Shown here: positions 43,796-54,842 of the stretch, in pieces
Position numbering within the stretch: position 1 is the first letter of the stretch
Layout of the letters: every line of letters starts with the position of its first letter
Source: Hydrangea macrophylla
Lineage: Eukaryota; Streptophyta; Magnoliopsida; Cornales; Hydrangeaceae
DNA: 64,000 nucleotides
Assembly: GCA_033977485.1 (NCBI GenBank)
Contig: CM066991.1
Span: forward strand, 56,398,850 to 56,462,849
Direction of reading: 5' to 3'
Notes under the pieces: model-generated
The model's database searches: none
What the model saw: only the letters and a program-made list of their open reading frames with translations
What the model was told of the DNA's origin: nothing
Position numbers and translations under genes: made by a program

Positions 43796-45578
43796 TCATC
43801 CACCACTCAATAAAAGATTTCTTCCTCGAAATTAGAGGCATACAGAGTTAAAACAAAAATGAAAACTTCTCACGCATCTCTGAGTCTAGCTCCCACGAAG
43901 CTTCTCCTTCATCATGATGCTTCCACTGGATCTTGACTAACGAAATTCCCTTATTCCTGAGCTTCTTGATCCCTTGATCCAGGTGCAAACTGGTCCTTCA
44001 TTGAACGTAACGCTATCATTGACCTCGATATCTTCGAAGTTGATCTAGTGCGCTGGGTTGTGAGCACACTTCCTCAACATACTAATGTGGAAAACGTTAT
44101 GCACTCCTAACATCTTTGGTGGCAATGCAACCTTCCCAACGCATTCTAGAATCTCGAATGGCCTAATGAATTGCGGTGATAGCTTGCCTCTCTTTTGACC
44201 GAATCGGACGATGCCTCGAATAGGTAAAACTTTAAGCAACACATGATCTCCAATGGCAAATTTCAAATCTTTAAGTCACTTGTCAGCATAACTCTTGTGT
44301 TGGGTTTGAGCTGTCTTCATCTTTTCACGTACATTCTGAATCTTCTTGCTTGTTTCTTGTATTATCTCTCGTTTAAGAAGTTGAGTATCTCCAACTTCAG
44401 CCCAACATAGCAGTGATCGGTAAGGTCTTCCGTACAAAGCTTCAAACGACGCCATTCCTATACTAGAATGATAGCTATTATTGTAGGCGAACTCGATCAA
44501 AGGTAAATGTGTCTCCCAAGAATTCTCAAAATCAATAACACAAGCACGTAGCATATCTTCCATCACTTGATTGACCCGTTTGGTCTGTCCATCAGTTTGC
44601 GGATGAAAAGCTGAACTCAAGTTCAATGTAGTTCCTATTGCTGTCTGAAGACTCTTCCAAAACTCTATAGTAAAGCACAAATCTTGATCTGACATGATAG
44701 ACACAAGTACATCGTGTAACTGTACTACGTACTGTAGATACATTCGGTTCAAACGTTCTACTGGATATGTCATACTATAGGTGATGAAATATGTCGTCTT
44801 TGTAAGTTGATCCATGATTACCCAAATAGCGTCGTGGTTCTGCTATGACTTCGGTAATCCTACCACGAAATCCATGGTTATATGTTCTCATTTCTACTGG
44901 GGAATTGATAATGGCTGTAGAATTCCCAGTGGTTTCTGATGTTCCACCTTTACTTGTTTACAAGTAAGACATTGGGTTACATACTCAGCTACTTCTCGCT
45001 TTATTCCTTCCCATCAGAAATTCCTCTTCAGATCCTTGTACATCTTCGTACCTCCTGGATGAATAGTCATTCGTGACTTATGAGCTTCATCTAATATTTC
45101 TTTCCATAGGTTTCCTTCATCAGATACACAGAGTCTACCTTTACATCATAAGCCTCCATCTGTACTAATACTCCAGACTTCCAGTTCCTTGGCTGACATC
45201 TTGGTGAACCATAGCTTCAAATCTTCCGTTGTTTGTTGCACTTCTATGATCTAACTGATCAAAGTTAGCTGTACCATAACACATCCAAAATGTTGTCTTT
45301 CCATTAGTTTCACTGGCTGAAGCTCGAATTCAGCTAAAACTTCCAATGCTTTCGATTCTCGAATTAATAATGCAGCGATTACTAATGGTGAGTGGCTCAA
45401 AGCATTTGCTACGACATTTGCTTTACTTGGATGGTATTATAATGAAAAATCGTAATCCTTGAGTAACTCCATCCATCTTCATTGTCGCATGTTCAACTCC
45501 TTCTGAGAGAACAAATACTTCAAGCTCTTATGATTAGAAAACAGATCAAACTTCTCTCTATAGAGATAGTGTTTCAAT
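43796..45578 (-). pseudogene. pol: Integrase, chromodomain and RNase H end of element D
   Basis: 44276-44815 gives the integrase core ([16 protein letters not shown]; the catalytic Glu is Lys here), 44045-44266 the GDHVLLKV segment and the start of the chromodomain region, which decays towards 43860. 44820-45400 holds the integrase N-terminal part with stops, and 45400-45578 the RNase H C-terminus up to the inserted LTR. It lines up with element C (30145-31372) over the whole shared length. Confidence 0.85.
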
Positions 45579-45583
45579 TCTTT

Positions 45584-47654
45584 TGTAACACCCTGTATTT
45601 TTTCTTTCTCATTAATAAATGAGCATTTCTGTTTTATTTCTATTTATAATATTTATTTGGGGTCAAATCGTAATTTCCATAAATATAGAAAATACTTTCT
45701 ATGGTTTTGAAAACAATATCTATATTTCTGTATAAGCCAGAATTAATTTCCTACACCAATATAATTTTCTGTAATTTTATTTTCAACTATAAGATATCAG
45801 TTATTATTTTAATCTGTGTTTTTATTGCATTTTGTGTGTGGGAACTTGTGAGCTCACCACATGGGATCACCTCCCACTTACTTGGAGGCTTACCTAATAT
45901 AGCAATATATATATTTTGTATCTCTGTCGCAGTCTCTCATTCTCTCAACTCACTGTCTCCCTAATTCCCTCTCAATTCTCTCTATTCTCTTGATCTCTCA
46001 AGACATTGCACACACAAAAACCATTTTATATGACATATACATATACACAGATGCCTATACATACATAGTATATATCAAGATCAAGATAGAGAACGGGAAG
46101 AAAATCTAGACGACGGAATTTCGGTGGAATTATCGGTGCACTAAATTCTTAGTCTAATCCCTCAGTGAGTAATTCAAACTCACTCCCAACGTGTATATAT
46201 GTATATTCTGTATATATAGAGGTGTATATACATATATATATATATGTAATTGCCATGGAAGCTTTGACAATGGAGTTTTATAAAAGTGAACCAAAATCAA
46301 TTCCATGAATTGGAAATGAAAGATCTTAGTCCCAATATGCTACGGTTCAAATCCTACGGAGTAATTCATCCATATCGCGACGTATTATGAATTTAAAGTT
46401 TTGTCACTCTTACTTTAATTGCTAAAATTGAGAGATACAATCCGTATTAATTTAATCTGACGCGTATTCTTAATCTATGCGGAAAACTGAAGAAATCCAT
46501 ATAGTACATGTCTTGATTGGAATAGAATCTGAAAATGGGTCAAAATTCAGTTTTAAAATTGAAATAGGAGACAAACGAAGAAGATGAAGCTTCTGCTTCA
46601 ACTCGTGCACGTGACCTGCTTGCGCGAGATGTGCCTTTTTAGGCAGAATATTTTTTTTTTACAGGTTTTACAAAAATGGCCTGATCGCTTGCGCGACCCG
46701 ATGGGGGTATTTTGGTCAGTTTGTTTATTTTTGTATAAGGAACTATTTGGAAAAATGTTTTGGGAGTTTTTAAGGAACTGTTTGGCAGATACACTATCTT
46801 AAAGGCTTATGTTAAGAATTGGATTAATAATAACGATTAAGACTGAGATTCATGCACGTACGATTATTCGACTTCATGGTTAGTGATTAATTTTACCATT
46901 CATGACATCGACATGCATGGTAGGGTCGAGGTGGAGTTGGCATACATGTTTTTGCGAGGAAGTGTGAAAAGAGTATGAGAGATTGTGTTGGTATTGGTTG
47001 CCTCCATGGACATTCTCTAGTACACGAGTTTTGGATACTGAGCGAGATTATCTCTGGTATGCCATGGTGGTACTATAGTGTGATGCCATGGATGAGGGCA
47101 TCAGATGTCATGATGATGTGGTTTTAGGGTACCTTTCGAATATGACGGTGGCAAATTGGACACTCCCTGGCACCCTGGCACCAGTGGTAGTGTTAAAGTG
47201 TGTTATGCCTCCACAGACACTCCATGATACTTGGGTTTCGGATACTGAGCGAGATTATCTCTGGTATGTCGTGGTGGTATCATAGTGTAATGTCATGGGA
47301 CAAGGCTGACTGGACATTCCTTGGTACCCGTTGTACTATAGTGTGTGGTTGCCCGAGTATTAAGGTACCCGAACGAGGAAGTGTCGGATGATGTGATCTT
47401 GTTTTTTGTTAAGTGAAAAGAGTCAGTAAGATGAGATATTACATTGTTCATGCACGGTCTCATATTCGTTTGCTTATTGTCTTTCTATGTTGATAATAGT
47501 TAAAGTTAACACCTTGATTTATTGCTTTAAAGTTTAAATAGTGATGTTGTGATATATGCTTATATATATACATTGTGAGCACATGTTTATTTTACTCACC
47601 AGTTTGCATGAGCTGATGGTGTTATTGCGTCCTGGACTCAATGTCCAAATTTTC
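45584..47654 (+). mobile_element. Plus-strand LTR inserted in element D, right end truncated
   Basis: Starts TGTAACACCCTG at 45584 directly after TCTTT (45579-45583), exactly as the solo LTR at 31378. Identity to 31378-33390 is about 93-95 percent by eye. It breaks off at about 47654, about 330 bases before its expected end, so the second TCTTT is absent. Confidence 0.9.
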
Positions 47655-47996
47655 TTAGTGCAGAGAATTGAATGTCGTGGATCCGGACTTCGACTTGTGG
47701 GTTTGCCTCGTCTACATGTGGCTTAGTGCCCATGTATCGTGTTCTATCTCTATCCTTTCTCTTAGACTTTTTTTAGGTTTACAACTTTATTTTCAATGAC
47801 ACATTTCCTTTAGGATAGTCCCCATTTATATGATTATATGTTAGAGACATCTTATCTAGGAATTTTGGATGATTGCATTGCACGTTTTCTTTCTTTTTGC
47901 TTTTTACGACTACACTTGAGTCAACTCAATGTGAGTCTTCTCGTTCCCTTTTGCACATCATGACATATTTCCTTTACTTGCATAGGTCCCGGGCGG
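47655..47996. other. Unassigned 342-base segment between two LTRs
   Basis: Joined to the truncated LTR of D on the left and to the start of the Tat-type LTR on the right. It is slightly pyrimidine-rich with no real ORF. It could be the 3' untranslated end of another Tat-type element (making the LTR at 47997 a shared one) or filler at a deletion. Confidence 0.4.
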
Positions 47997-48217
47997 TGTA
48001 GACACCCCGATTTTGACCGAACCATTAAACTTAAGGGAGTGTTACCTCTAAGATCCGATGATGATAAGGAATGACTAATCTAGAACTTCCAAAGGTGATT
48101 CAAGCTCTTCAAAAGGCTCTTTTGATTCAAAACGAAGAAGAAAAGAGAGAAAAAGAAAAAAAGTAGAATAAACGGCACATGACAACATCTACGGCAGTCT
48201 TGGATTTCCGTTGCGAC

Positions 48218-48432
48218 ACTTCACATAGTGCTGGAACGGCACTCTGAGAATGCCGCGAATTCCACCAAGTGCCGCGGAAAAAGAAGGTTCACAAAAAGAT
48301 GGCAGTCCGTGGAGTCCTCTACGGCATTCATTCAGTGCCGTTACATCATTCAACGAGTGCCGCGCCGGCACACTCTGAGTGCAACACCGGTAGTTAGTAA
48401 GTGCCGCTTCCATCTCCATTGAGTGCTGCATT
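48218..48432. repeat. Array of GGCACTCTGAGAATGCCG-like palindromes
   Basis: About eight units, for example GGCACTCTGAGAATGCCG, GGCATTCATTCAGTGCCG, TTCAACGAGTGCCG and GGCACACTCTGAGTGC. It begins about 220 bases into the LTR and ends about 100 bases before the TATA box. Confidence 0.8.
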
Positions 48433-48535
48433 TTTGTGACTGCCAGCTTTGATATAGCACGTTTGTACCCTTAAAAGGACATCCGAATTAGGGTTTCTTA
48501 TTATGAATTTACTAGAATACCCTCTCAAAATTTGC

Positions 48536-48544
48536 CTATATAAG
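48536..48544 (+). promoter_or_regulatory. TATA box of the Tat-type LTR
   Basis: CTATATAAG, about 540 bases into the LTR, equivalent to the minus-strand box at 1661-1670. Confidence 0.7.
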
Positions 48545-50893
48545 AGAGGTGAATATCCCATTACAAAGGATTCTTTTTTAGACTTGAAATTTAGAATGTT
48601 AGCATCCCTACATTGATTCTTCTTCCAAAACCTTCTAAATTGAGAGAATAATAGAGAGAGTTAGAAGAAGAGCTTGATTAATCTTGGAAAAGTCTAAGAA
48701 CAACCAAGGAGTTGAGGATAATTAGAGGCAAACTCTAGATTACTTAGTTCCATTATTCAAAGTTCAATCACAATATGTAGATTCTTAGGATCTTTAACAC
48801 ACTTTCAAAAGCTCTCATCCCACCTCATTTCATCACACACCACACATATTGTGATTCAACTCTCATTTCATTAGTTTGGAACAAAATAGCTTAAGGTTTA
48901 AAGTTTAAGTGAATCTTGAAGTTGATTTAAATGATATTTGAACTTTGGTTTCCTTTCTCTTGATTATGTTTATTTCTTGGAATTCATGAGACTTTCAATG
49001 TCTTATTTGTATTCTTGAGCTTAGAATCCCTCAATATTCTCATAAACTCATGATTTATGTGAGGATTAAGGTTGATATTAGTGTATTGGGTCAATGAGTC
49101 CAAGCTTTTATCCATAGTTTGAATTTTCATTACTTTGGGGTTTTATGAAGTCTCTTCATACTTCATTAAAATCTACAAGTATTAGTGTCTTTAGTCTCCA
49201 ATGACCATCAAATGGTAGGATAAGTAGTTTGAGTCTAAGCCTATCTCCATAGTTTAGGTTCTTTGTCTTGGGATTTTATGAAGTCTCTTCATACTTCATT
49301 AAAATCCACAATTATAAATGTCCTTAGTCTCTAATGAACATCAAATGGTAGGAGAAATGGTTTGGTTTAAGCCTAACTTCTTGGTTTAGTAGTTGGGGTT
49401 AACAAACAAAGATAAACTTGACAATGAAAGCAGTGTTTCATAAACTATTTTTAATCAAGGATTTTTAGTTAAACATCGGACCGTTTGAATTATGTGAAAC
49501 CAACGGGAAAGTGTCAATAACTCGAAGTTTTACCACTGTAATTTTTGTTATAGCGAGATTCAATGGTTAACTTGGTTTGATCATAAGTTTTATAGAACAT
49601 TCATATTCTGTCCGGAATTCTAGAACCGAAGGTCAGTTTTGAAATGGGTGAATTAGACCTTTATTCAAACATTTTTAACTTCAAATAATTTTTTATAAGA
49701 AGTTTAATGTGTTAAGAAGATCACCTAAAAAGAACAAACTGTTTCTGATTCGTTTAGTACTTTTAAAAAATCAAACATTATCTCTGGACAGAGAGTTGTA
49801 GCTCTCTGAGAGACGTCTGGTCTTTTCCCAATTCCTAGATATCGAACCGTTCAATTGTCGATTTCCTTTTTGGATTAAAAACTAGACTCAAGGAGGTACT
49901 TTGTGTCCAAAATCATCAAGATCAAACTGTGTGAACCATGCCTTTTATTTTCTTGAATTTCAGGTCTGCTCTTTGGAATTTTCAGAGCCTTATGACAGAT
50001 ATGACAAACTTTGTAAGTAATAGTTCAAATGACCTTTTCTTGACTTAGGGCTTATACCATGTTATAATAATGATTAGTTAAGCTTAAATCCAGAGGCTAA
50101 ATGATCCAAATCAATGAATAGTTCATATCTTTATCTCGTTCATATTCATATATTCATATGCATTCATCCATATAGACTGATACTTGTAATTAGAATTCAT
50201 CTTAGGTCAGGATTTATTACTTAGTAATTCAATAAATATATCTTGCTTAAAGCATGTGGACTAACCATTTGTTTTGTAGTGCTATCGAGGTATGATTTCT
50301 CAAAACTCCTCTCTAGTTTATTCATTTATTAATTTTATTAATTTTTGACTACTTGTATGACACCTTAGAATTAAGTTTTATCTTATGTGCATATATCTAA
50401 CTAGAGACTCCTTTGCTAAGGTTTTGTTTATTTGCATGCATTGTACGTTTAACATTTGTGGCCAGATCTCGGGTAAGTTCTCTAGTTCCTTATTTTGCAT
50501 ATCATCTTGCTTGCTACTTGAAATTAAGTGATTTTGAATGATATTTTGTCATTAGCAATCTTACACCCTTTAGACATGCTTTTGTAATGTATACTTATAT
50601 ATGTATTAGTTGAGGGCGTGCTTAGATTATTAATTTGATTAAAAGGATGTCGAGTAGAGGCCTATCGCAAGATAGGATGAGAGAGGGTGCTTTAGTCTGT
50701 CAGGCTCCTTCCTCTCTCATTCCATAATCCCCGAACCTAGTTAATCTCTGGTTTCCAAAAGATCGGATTGCTTTAAAATGGTTTCTTAATTTCCCTTTTA
50801 AAAAATTAAGTGGCGACTCATCGTTCTTGAATTTGAATTCGAAAAAGGTTTTAAACAAAAGCTGTGGGTAGTTAAACTATGATATCCACAATC

Positions 50894-50911
50894 TGGCGAC
50901 TCTGTTGGGGA
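50894..50911 (+). promoter_or_regulatory. Primer-binding site of the Tat-type element
   Basis: TGGCGACTCTGTTGGGGA, 3 bases after the LTR end. It has the TGG start of a tRNA 3'-end complement; I do not assign the tRNA. Confidence 0.75.
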
Positions 50912-52064
50912 TCGAACACAGAATCTCTGGTTTCGCAGACCAGAATTTTTGATTTTGGGTTCACTCGAGGATTAGACTTGAAAGCATCCTTTTAATCAAA
51001 TTAATTAATTTTTGTATGCCTGTTGCATTTCACTTGCATGTCCAGCCAGTCGATTGCACGGAACTATGACCTTGGAGGCTCGGGGCAACCCGGTCGGTCA
51101 AGTCATCATGGGACTGTGTGATCACCATTGATCTCATACCAAGCTTTGGTATATGAAGTATCCTATCGGGGGTGTGTCAAGGGTCCCTTATTTGACCAAA
51201 ACTCAGCCTCTGCACGATAGTTTCCATAGAACTTTTTAAATCTAGGGAATCAAATTCTTTGATCAGGGTTATGTGGTAGGGAGTTTTGTATGCCCGAAAG
51301 GGATTAGTTGAGATGATGACAATGCTTACCTAATAAAGAAAGTGTAACCCTTCAAACACTTCTTAGCAATTCCCTTTGTATGTCCCATGACATTTGGGGA
51401 ATATGCCGAGTCTTGATTGAAAGATTACCCTTCTGAATATTTGGTTTAGCTAAGCATCATTGACCTTGTATGTTATCCAAATTCATTAAGAGTATGGTGA
51501 TAATTCGATCATGTGATCCTCCTATCCAAAGAATCTTATACCTGTCTTTGAAAGTAAACAGATTTTGCCATCTTCATTCCAAAAGTTTTTAATCACTCTT
51601 TCAAAATCTGTGGAGTTAAAATTACAAGTCAACCCTCGTTGAGGTATATTCTCATCCTAAAAAAGAAACCCAAAAATCTTGGGAATCGTTTTTGGGAAAA
51701 GCGCTTTTTAAATGAATTTTAAAACAAAATTTCAGTCATCATCGCTTTCAAAAGAATTCCCAGGAATTGTTTTCGAAAGATTTCATCCAAAAAATGCTTT
51801 CCAAATGAATTTAAAAAATTTTAAATACCCAGTCCTTGAAAGGGTAGTGAAGATCACAAAGAAAGGACAAATTAGCGTACTTGACATGGAGGAGGATTTT
51901 ATGTGCTTATGTGTTAGAATTAGGATTTTCTTTTCTTTTGCATAGAGAGTAGGCACACACACACACATGCATTGCATCTGTATGACATTTGAACCGTTCA
52001 TTTATAACAATAATAATAAAAATAAAATAATAATAAAAAGGAAGTTAAATATTTTTTAAAAAAA
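50912..52064 (+). other. Long untranslated leader of the Tat-type element
   Basis: About 1.15 kb without a credible gene between the primer-binding site and gag, AT-rich towards the end, with an (AC)n run at 51955-51966. A TTGCAG acceptor-like site lies at 52068-52073, just before the gag frame opens. Long leaders are usual in this group. Confidence 0.6.
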
Positions 52065-52073
52065 ATGGTTGCA

Positions 52074-53083
52074 GGCAAAAATAGCATCTGATTCGGGCAG
52101 CATCTGGTTTAGAGGACCCTTAGCACAATTAGTAAGAAAGGGAAGCAACACTAAAATGGTAGACGAAAGGGGTACCAGGGAAGTAGCAGAACTGAGGACA
52201 CTGGTAGAACAACAAGCGGAACAGATGAGACGATAGGCTGAGAATATGAACCGGATGATGGTCATAATAGAAGCAATAGCACGCCCGCCACCGGTTGTAA
52301 ATCCACCAATCAACGACCCGCCCGTCAGGGAAGAAGGCTGGTATGATGACCCAGAGATGCTGAGAGTCGAGATTCCTAGAGCAGAGAGGGAAAGGGTGGA
52401 AAAGTAAAAGACTGACAAAGAGAGGATTATGACCGAGAAGATCGAGAAGCTGGAAAGGGTGATGCGCAAGGCTCAGGGGGTCGATACTTACCTGATGGAG
52501 CTAGAAGGTCTGTATGATGGGGTCGGTGAAACACTGCCTGCCGGTTTTAAAATGCTAGTTTTCAATAAGTTTGATGGGACAGGGAATCCTCGCAGCCATG
52601 TGAGAATGTGTATCGGAGCTTTCCAACCCAGTGGGCTGAGCACTGCCATGATGGCTATCTTATTTCAGCAGACTTTAACTAGAGCCGCCTTATCCTTGTA
52701 TCTCACTCTTGAACCAAGCAAAACCCGGGTTTGGGAAGAAGTGATCAAAGCATTCGTGGCACAGTATGAGTACAACCAAGACTTGGATGTCACAGTCCAG
52801 GATTTGGAGACCAGGGCAGGGAAACAAGGAATCATTTGTTGAGTATCTAAGTCGGTGGAGGGGAAAAGCAGCTAAGATAGTACAGAGGCCGTCCAAAAAA
52901 GACCAGATCCGAATGTCGATGAAGAACCTTCAACCTGTCTACCAAGAGAAAATGAGATTCTAGTCAATTAACACTTTTGCTGAGGTTTTTGATGTGGGAA
53001 CGAGAATAGAGGATGCGATTCAAGAAGAGGTGATTAAGAAAGAAGAACAGCCAAACAGATATAGGAGGCCGAATTATGGGTCA
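52074..53083 (+). pseudogene. gag: Gag of the Tat-type element
   Basis: The frame from about 52074 reads a coiled-coil-like charged N-terminus (VAELRTLVEQQAEQMRR) with stops near 52214 and 52406, then the capsid domain in 52429-52842 (MLVFNKFDGTGNPRSHVRM, WEEVIKAFVAQYEYN). A frameshift near 52826-52840 moves it to the frame of 52766-52963 (FVEYLSRWRGKAAKIVQ), and another stop follows at 52961. It is cut by the Athila LTR at 53084. Gag would form the particle shell. Not functional. Confidence 0.8.
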
Positions 53084-53333
53084 TGACAAGCGGGGGTATT
53101 TGTAAAATACAACCGCGCTAAAAGAAGAAAAAGTATGGATTTAGTTTACAATTCCTCCATTTATCTGCAATTTGAATTACAATGCTAGTTTATACACATA
53201 TTGATTAAACTATGATAAGTTGTGTGTTTTAGCTGTAATTTGTGCAGACTGCAGTTGCTGTGTGAAGAATTGAAAGATGACGATAAAAGGAAATGCTGAA
53301 TTCTAATGAAGACAATCAAACGTTGAAATATGG

Positions 53334-53447
53334 AGTTCGATCGATTTAAGACCGTTCGATCGATCGAAGTGTCGATCGATCGAGAGAAGTTCAAGTGATC
53401 GAAGTCCCCAAAGTTCAATCGATTGAGATTGGTTCAATTGATCGAAC
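53334..53447. repeat. Array of TTCGATCGATCGAA palindromes, upstream of TATA
   Basis: Six units spaced about 15-22 bases (GTTCGATCGATTT, GTTCGATCGATCGAAG, GTCGATCGATCGAG, TTCAAGTGATCGAAG, GTTCAATCGATTGAG, GTTCAATTGATCGAAC). It ends about 70 bases before the TATA box. Confidence 0.9.
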
Positions 53448-53515
53448 ATGCCTTTTATCAGTTTATACGCGAACGCAGCAGGAGGGATGTTTGAACCCTA
53501 GGCATTAGGTTTTTC

Positions 53516-53523
53516 TATAAAAA
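53516..53523 (+). promoter_or_regulatory. TATA box of the Athila LTR
   Basis: TATAAAAA about 430 bases into the LTR, between the two palindrome arrays. Confidence 0.65.
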
Positions 53524-53943
53524 TTCGTATTGTGTACGTCAACAAGGACGCCCCCTTTACATTTTATTAGTTTTTAAAGAGAAAGAGAGAGAGAGTTACA
53601 TTGTTTTGTAGGTGTACAAGCTTGGGTATTGATTGTTGGATTGCTTCTTTGCTAGTTTAATCAAAGTTATATTTCCAGGTTCCTTATATGTTGTTCATTT
53701 ACATTCTGCACTTAGTCAGTAGTACTATAATCAGTTAGACGAGTAGTTTTGAATGCTAGATAAGTATACACCATTGTTCTACATAGTTTTAATGCTTAAA
53801 TCTCAACCAAACGCAACCTTAATGAAGTTTTTCGTTAAGAATAAATCTGTGACACTCCAGACGATGTCTGAGTAGTCCCCGGGTTGGGAGATCATGATGA
53901 AACCGTGATTTCAGGCCTCTGCCATGCAGCAAATTAATTTCTA

Positions 53944-54066
53944 TGTTCGATCGATCAAAGTGGTTCGATCGATCGGACCAGAGTTTTTGTCGAGCGATCG
54001 AAGTCAGTTCGATCGATCGAGGGATGAAGAAGTTCAATCGATCAAAAGTGCGTCGATCGATCAAAC
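53944..54066. repeat. Array of TTCGATCGATCGAA palindromes, downstream of TATA
   Basis: Again six units spaced about 20 bases (GTTCGATCGATCAAAG, GTTCGATCGATCGGA, GTCGAGCGATCGAAG, GTTCGATCGATCGAG, GTTCAATCGATCAAAAG, GTCGATCGATCAAAC). Confidence 0.9.
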
Positions 54067-54720
54067 ATTCTGATTCTTGAGAACATTCTATACAGTATTC
54101 CTAGACTTTCTATTTCACTGGATTGTTATCAGATTGTCCCAAAACGCTCAGTCTGTCAAAATAGTCTATGAACTTGAAGCCTTAAGGCATTTTCCTTCAA
54201 TATATTTTGCAAATCACCCTCAATGCTAATACCATTGTAGGTGAGAGTCTAAACTGTTGTTGTAAATCGCCATTTTGTATTTCAAACGTAAATATGATAA
54301 TATAGTCCCGGTCATGAAAGGATTATAGAATCTTCATCTCAAGAGAAATACGGAATACTGTAGAGAGTGTGCTCCATTGAGCTTCAATGTAATTGCATGG
54401 TAGATGGCTAGGTTGCGGTGGATTCGTGTAATCCCAACATTTCTTTTTAATTAAGAAAAATATTTTAAATTACAGCTTTAGTTAATTAGTTAGTAGTTGG
54501 TAATCTAGTTTAATTGCTTTACTTTTAGTAGTGTTAATATAGTTTGCTTTCCTTTAAAAATATTGAATTTTATTTTATTGTTTGAGAATAATCTTAGTAA
54601 TTAGTTTAACACCTTCCCTGTGGGATCGACCTGGACTTAATCTAGTTTACTACTTGCACGATTACCTACACTTGGGTATAGCACACAAGCGCACACAGAA
54701 AAATCTTCGTGTCAAGTTTT

Positions 54721-54738
54721 TGGAGCCGTTGCCGGGGA
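54721..54738 (+). promoter_or_regulatory. Primer-binding site, Asp-tRNA type
   Basis: TGGAGCCGTTGCCGGGGA, 6 bases after the LTR end. It differs at one base from the usual Athila site complementary to tRNA-Asp. Confidence 0.8.
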
Positions 54739-54842
54739 AGGCGACAAGCTAACGCTTCGATTACCTCAATCTTTCCTTATCTTTTTCTGTTTTTCTTTTT
54801 CTTTTGTTCTTTAGATTAAAATTTCGTAGGATCTTTCCCTTT

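Larger units (their letters stand above)
28394..47654 (-). mobile_element. Tandem pair of Tekay-like elements C and D sharing an LTR
   Basis: Minus-strand order: D interior (45583 to 43796, larger side cut at 47654), shared LTR (43795-41697), C interior (41696-30145), C 3' LTR (30144-28394, truncated). The LTR 41697-43795 is flanked on its high side by the integrase end of D and on its low side by the primer-binding site of C, so it serves as 3' LTR of D and 5' LTR of C. Both interiors are interrupted at the same RNase H position by the same plus-strand LTR. This LTR-int-LTR-int-LTR arrangement is expected from unequal recombination between LTRs after that insertion. Confidence 0.8.
47997..50890 (+). 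repeat. 5' LTR of the Tat-type element
   Basis: TGTAGACACCCC...GATATCCACA. It matches the minus-strand LTR at 1-2230. Palindrome array at 48218-48432 and TATA box at 48536-48544 mark the promoter. Confidence 0.85.
47997..53083 (+). mobile_element. Tat-type Ty3/gypsy element, interrupted by Athila
   Basis: A 2894-base LTR, primer-binding site, a long (~1.15 kb) leader and a gag of the Tat type. The element is cut at 53083 by the Athila LTR; the remainder would lie beyond the window. Long LTRs and a long leader are typical of the Tat/Ogre/Retand group. Confidence 0.8.
53084..54714 (+). repeat. 5' LTR of the Athila-type element
   Basis: 1631 bases, TGACAAG...TCGTGTCA, with 5-base terminal inverted repeats TGACA/TGTCA. 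It has two palindrome arrays, a TATA box at 53516-53523 and the CCCTGTGGGATCGACCTGG segment near the 3' end that is characteristic of Athila LTRs. Confidence 0.88.

Noticed and set aside
52056..52469. 137-codon minus ORF
   Set aside because: Antisense of the Tat-type gag N-terminus.
53334..54066. CRISPR-like or satellite interpretation of the TCGATCGA clusters
   Set aside because: Units are short, degenerate and unevenly spaced, the linkers are not unique spacers of fixed length, and the clusters sit within LTRs of a plant genome.
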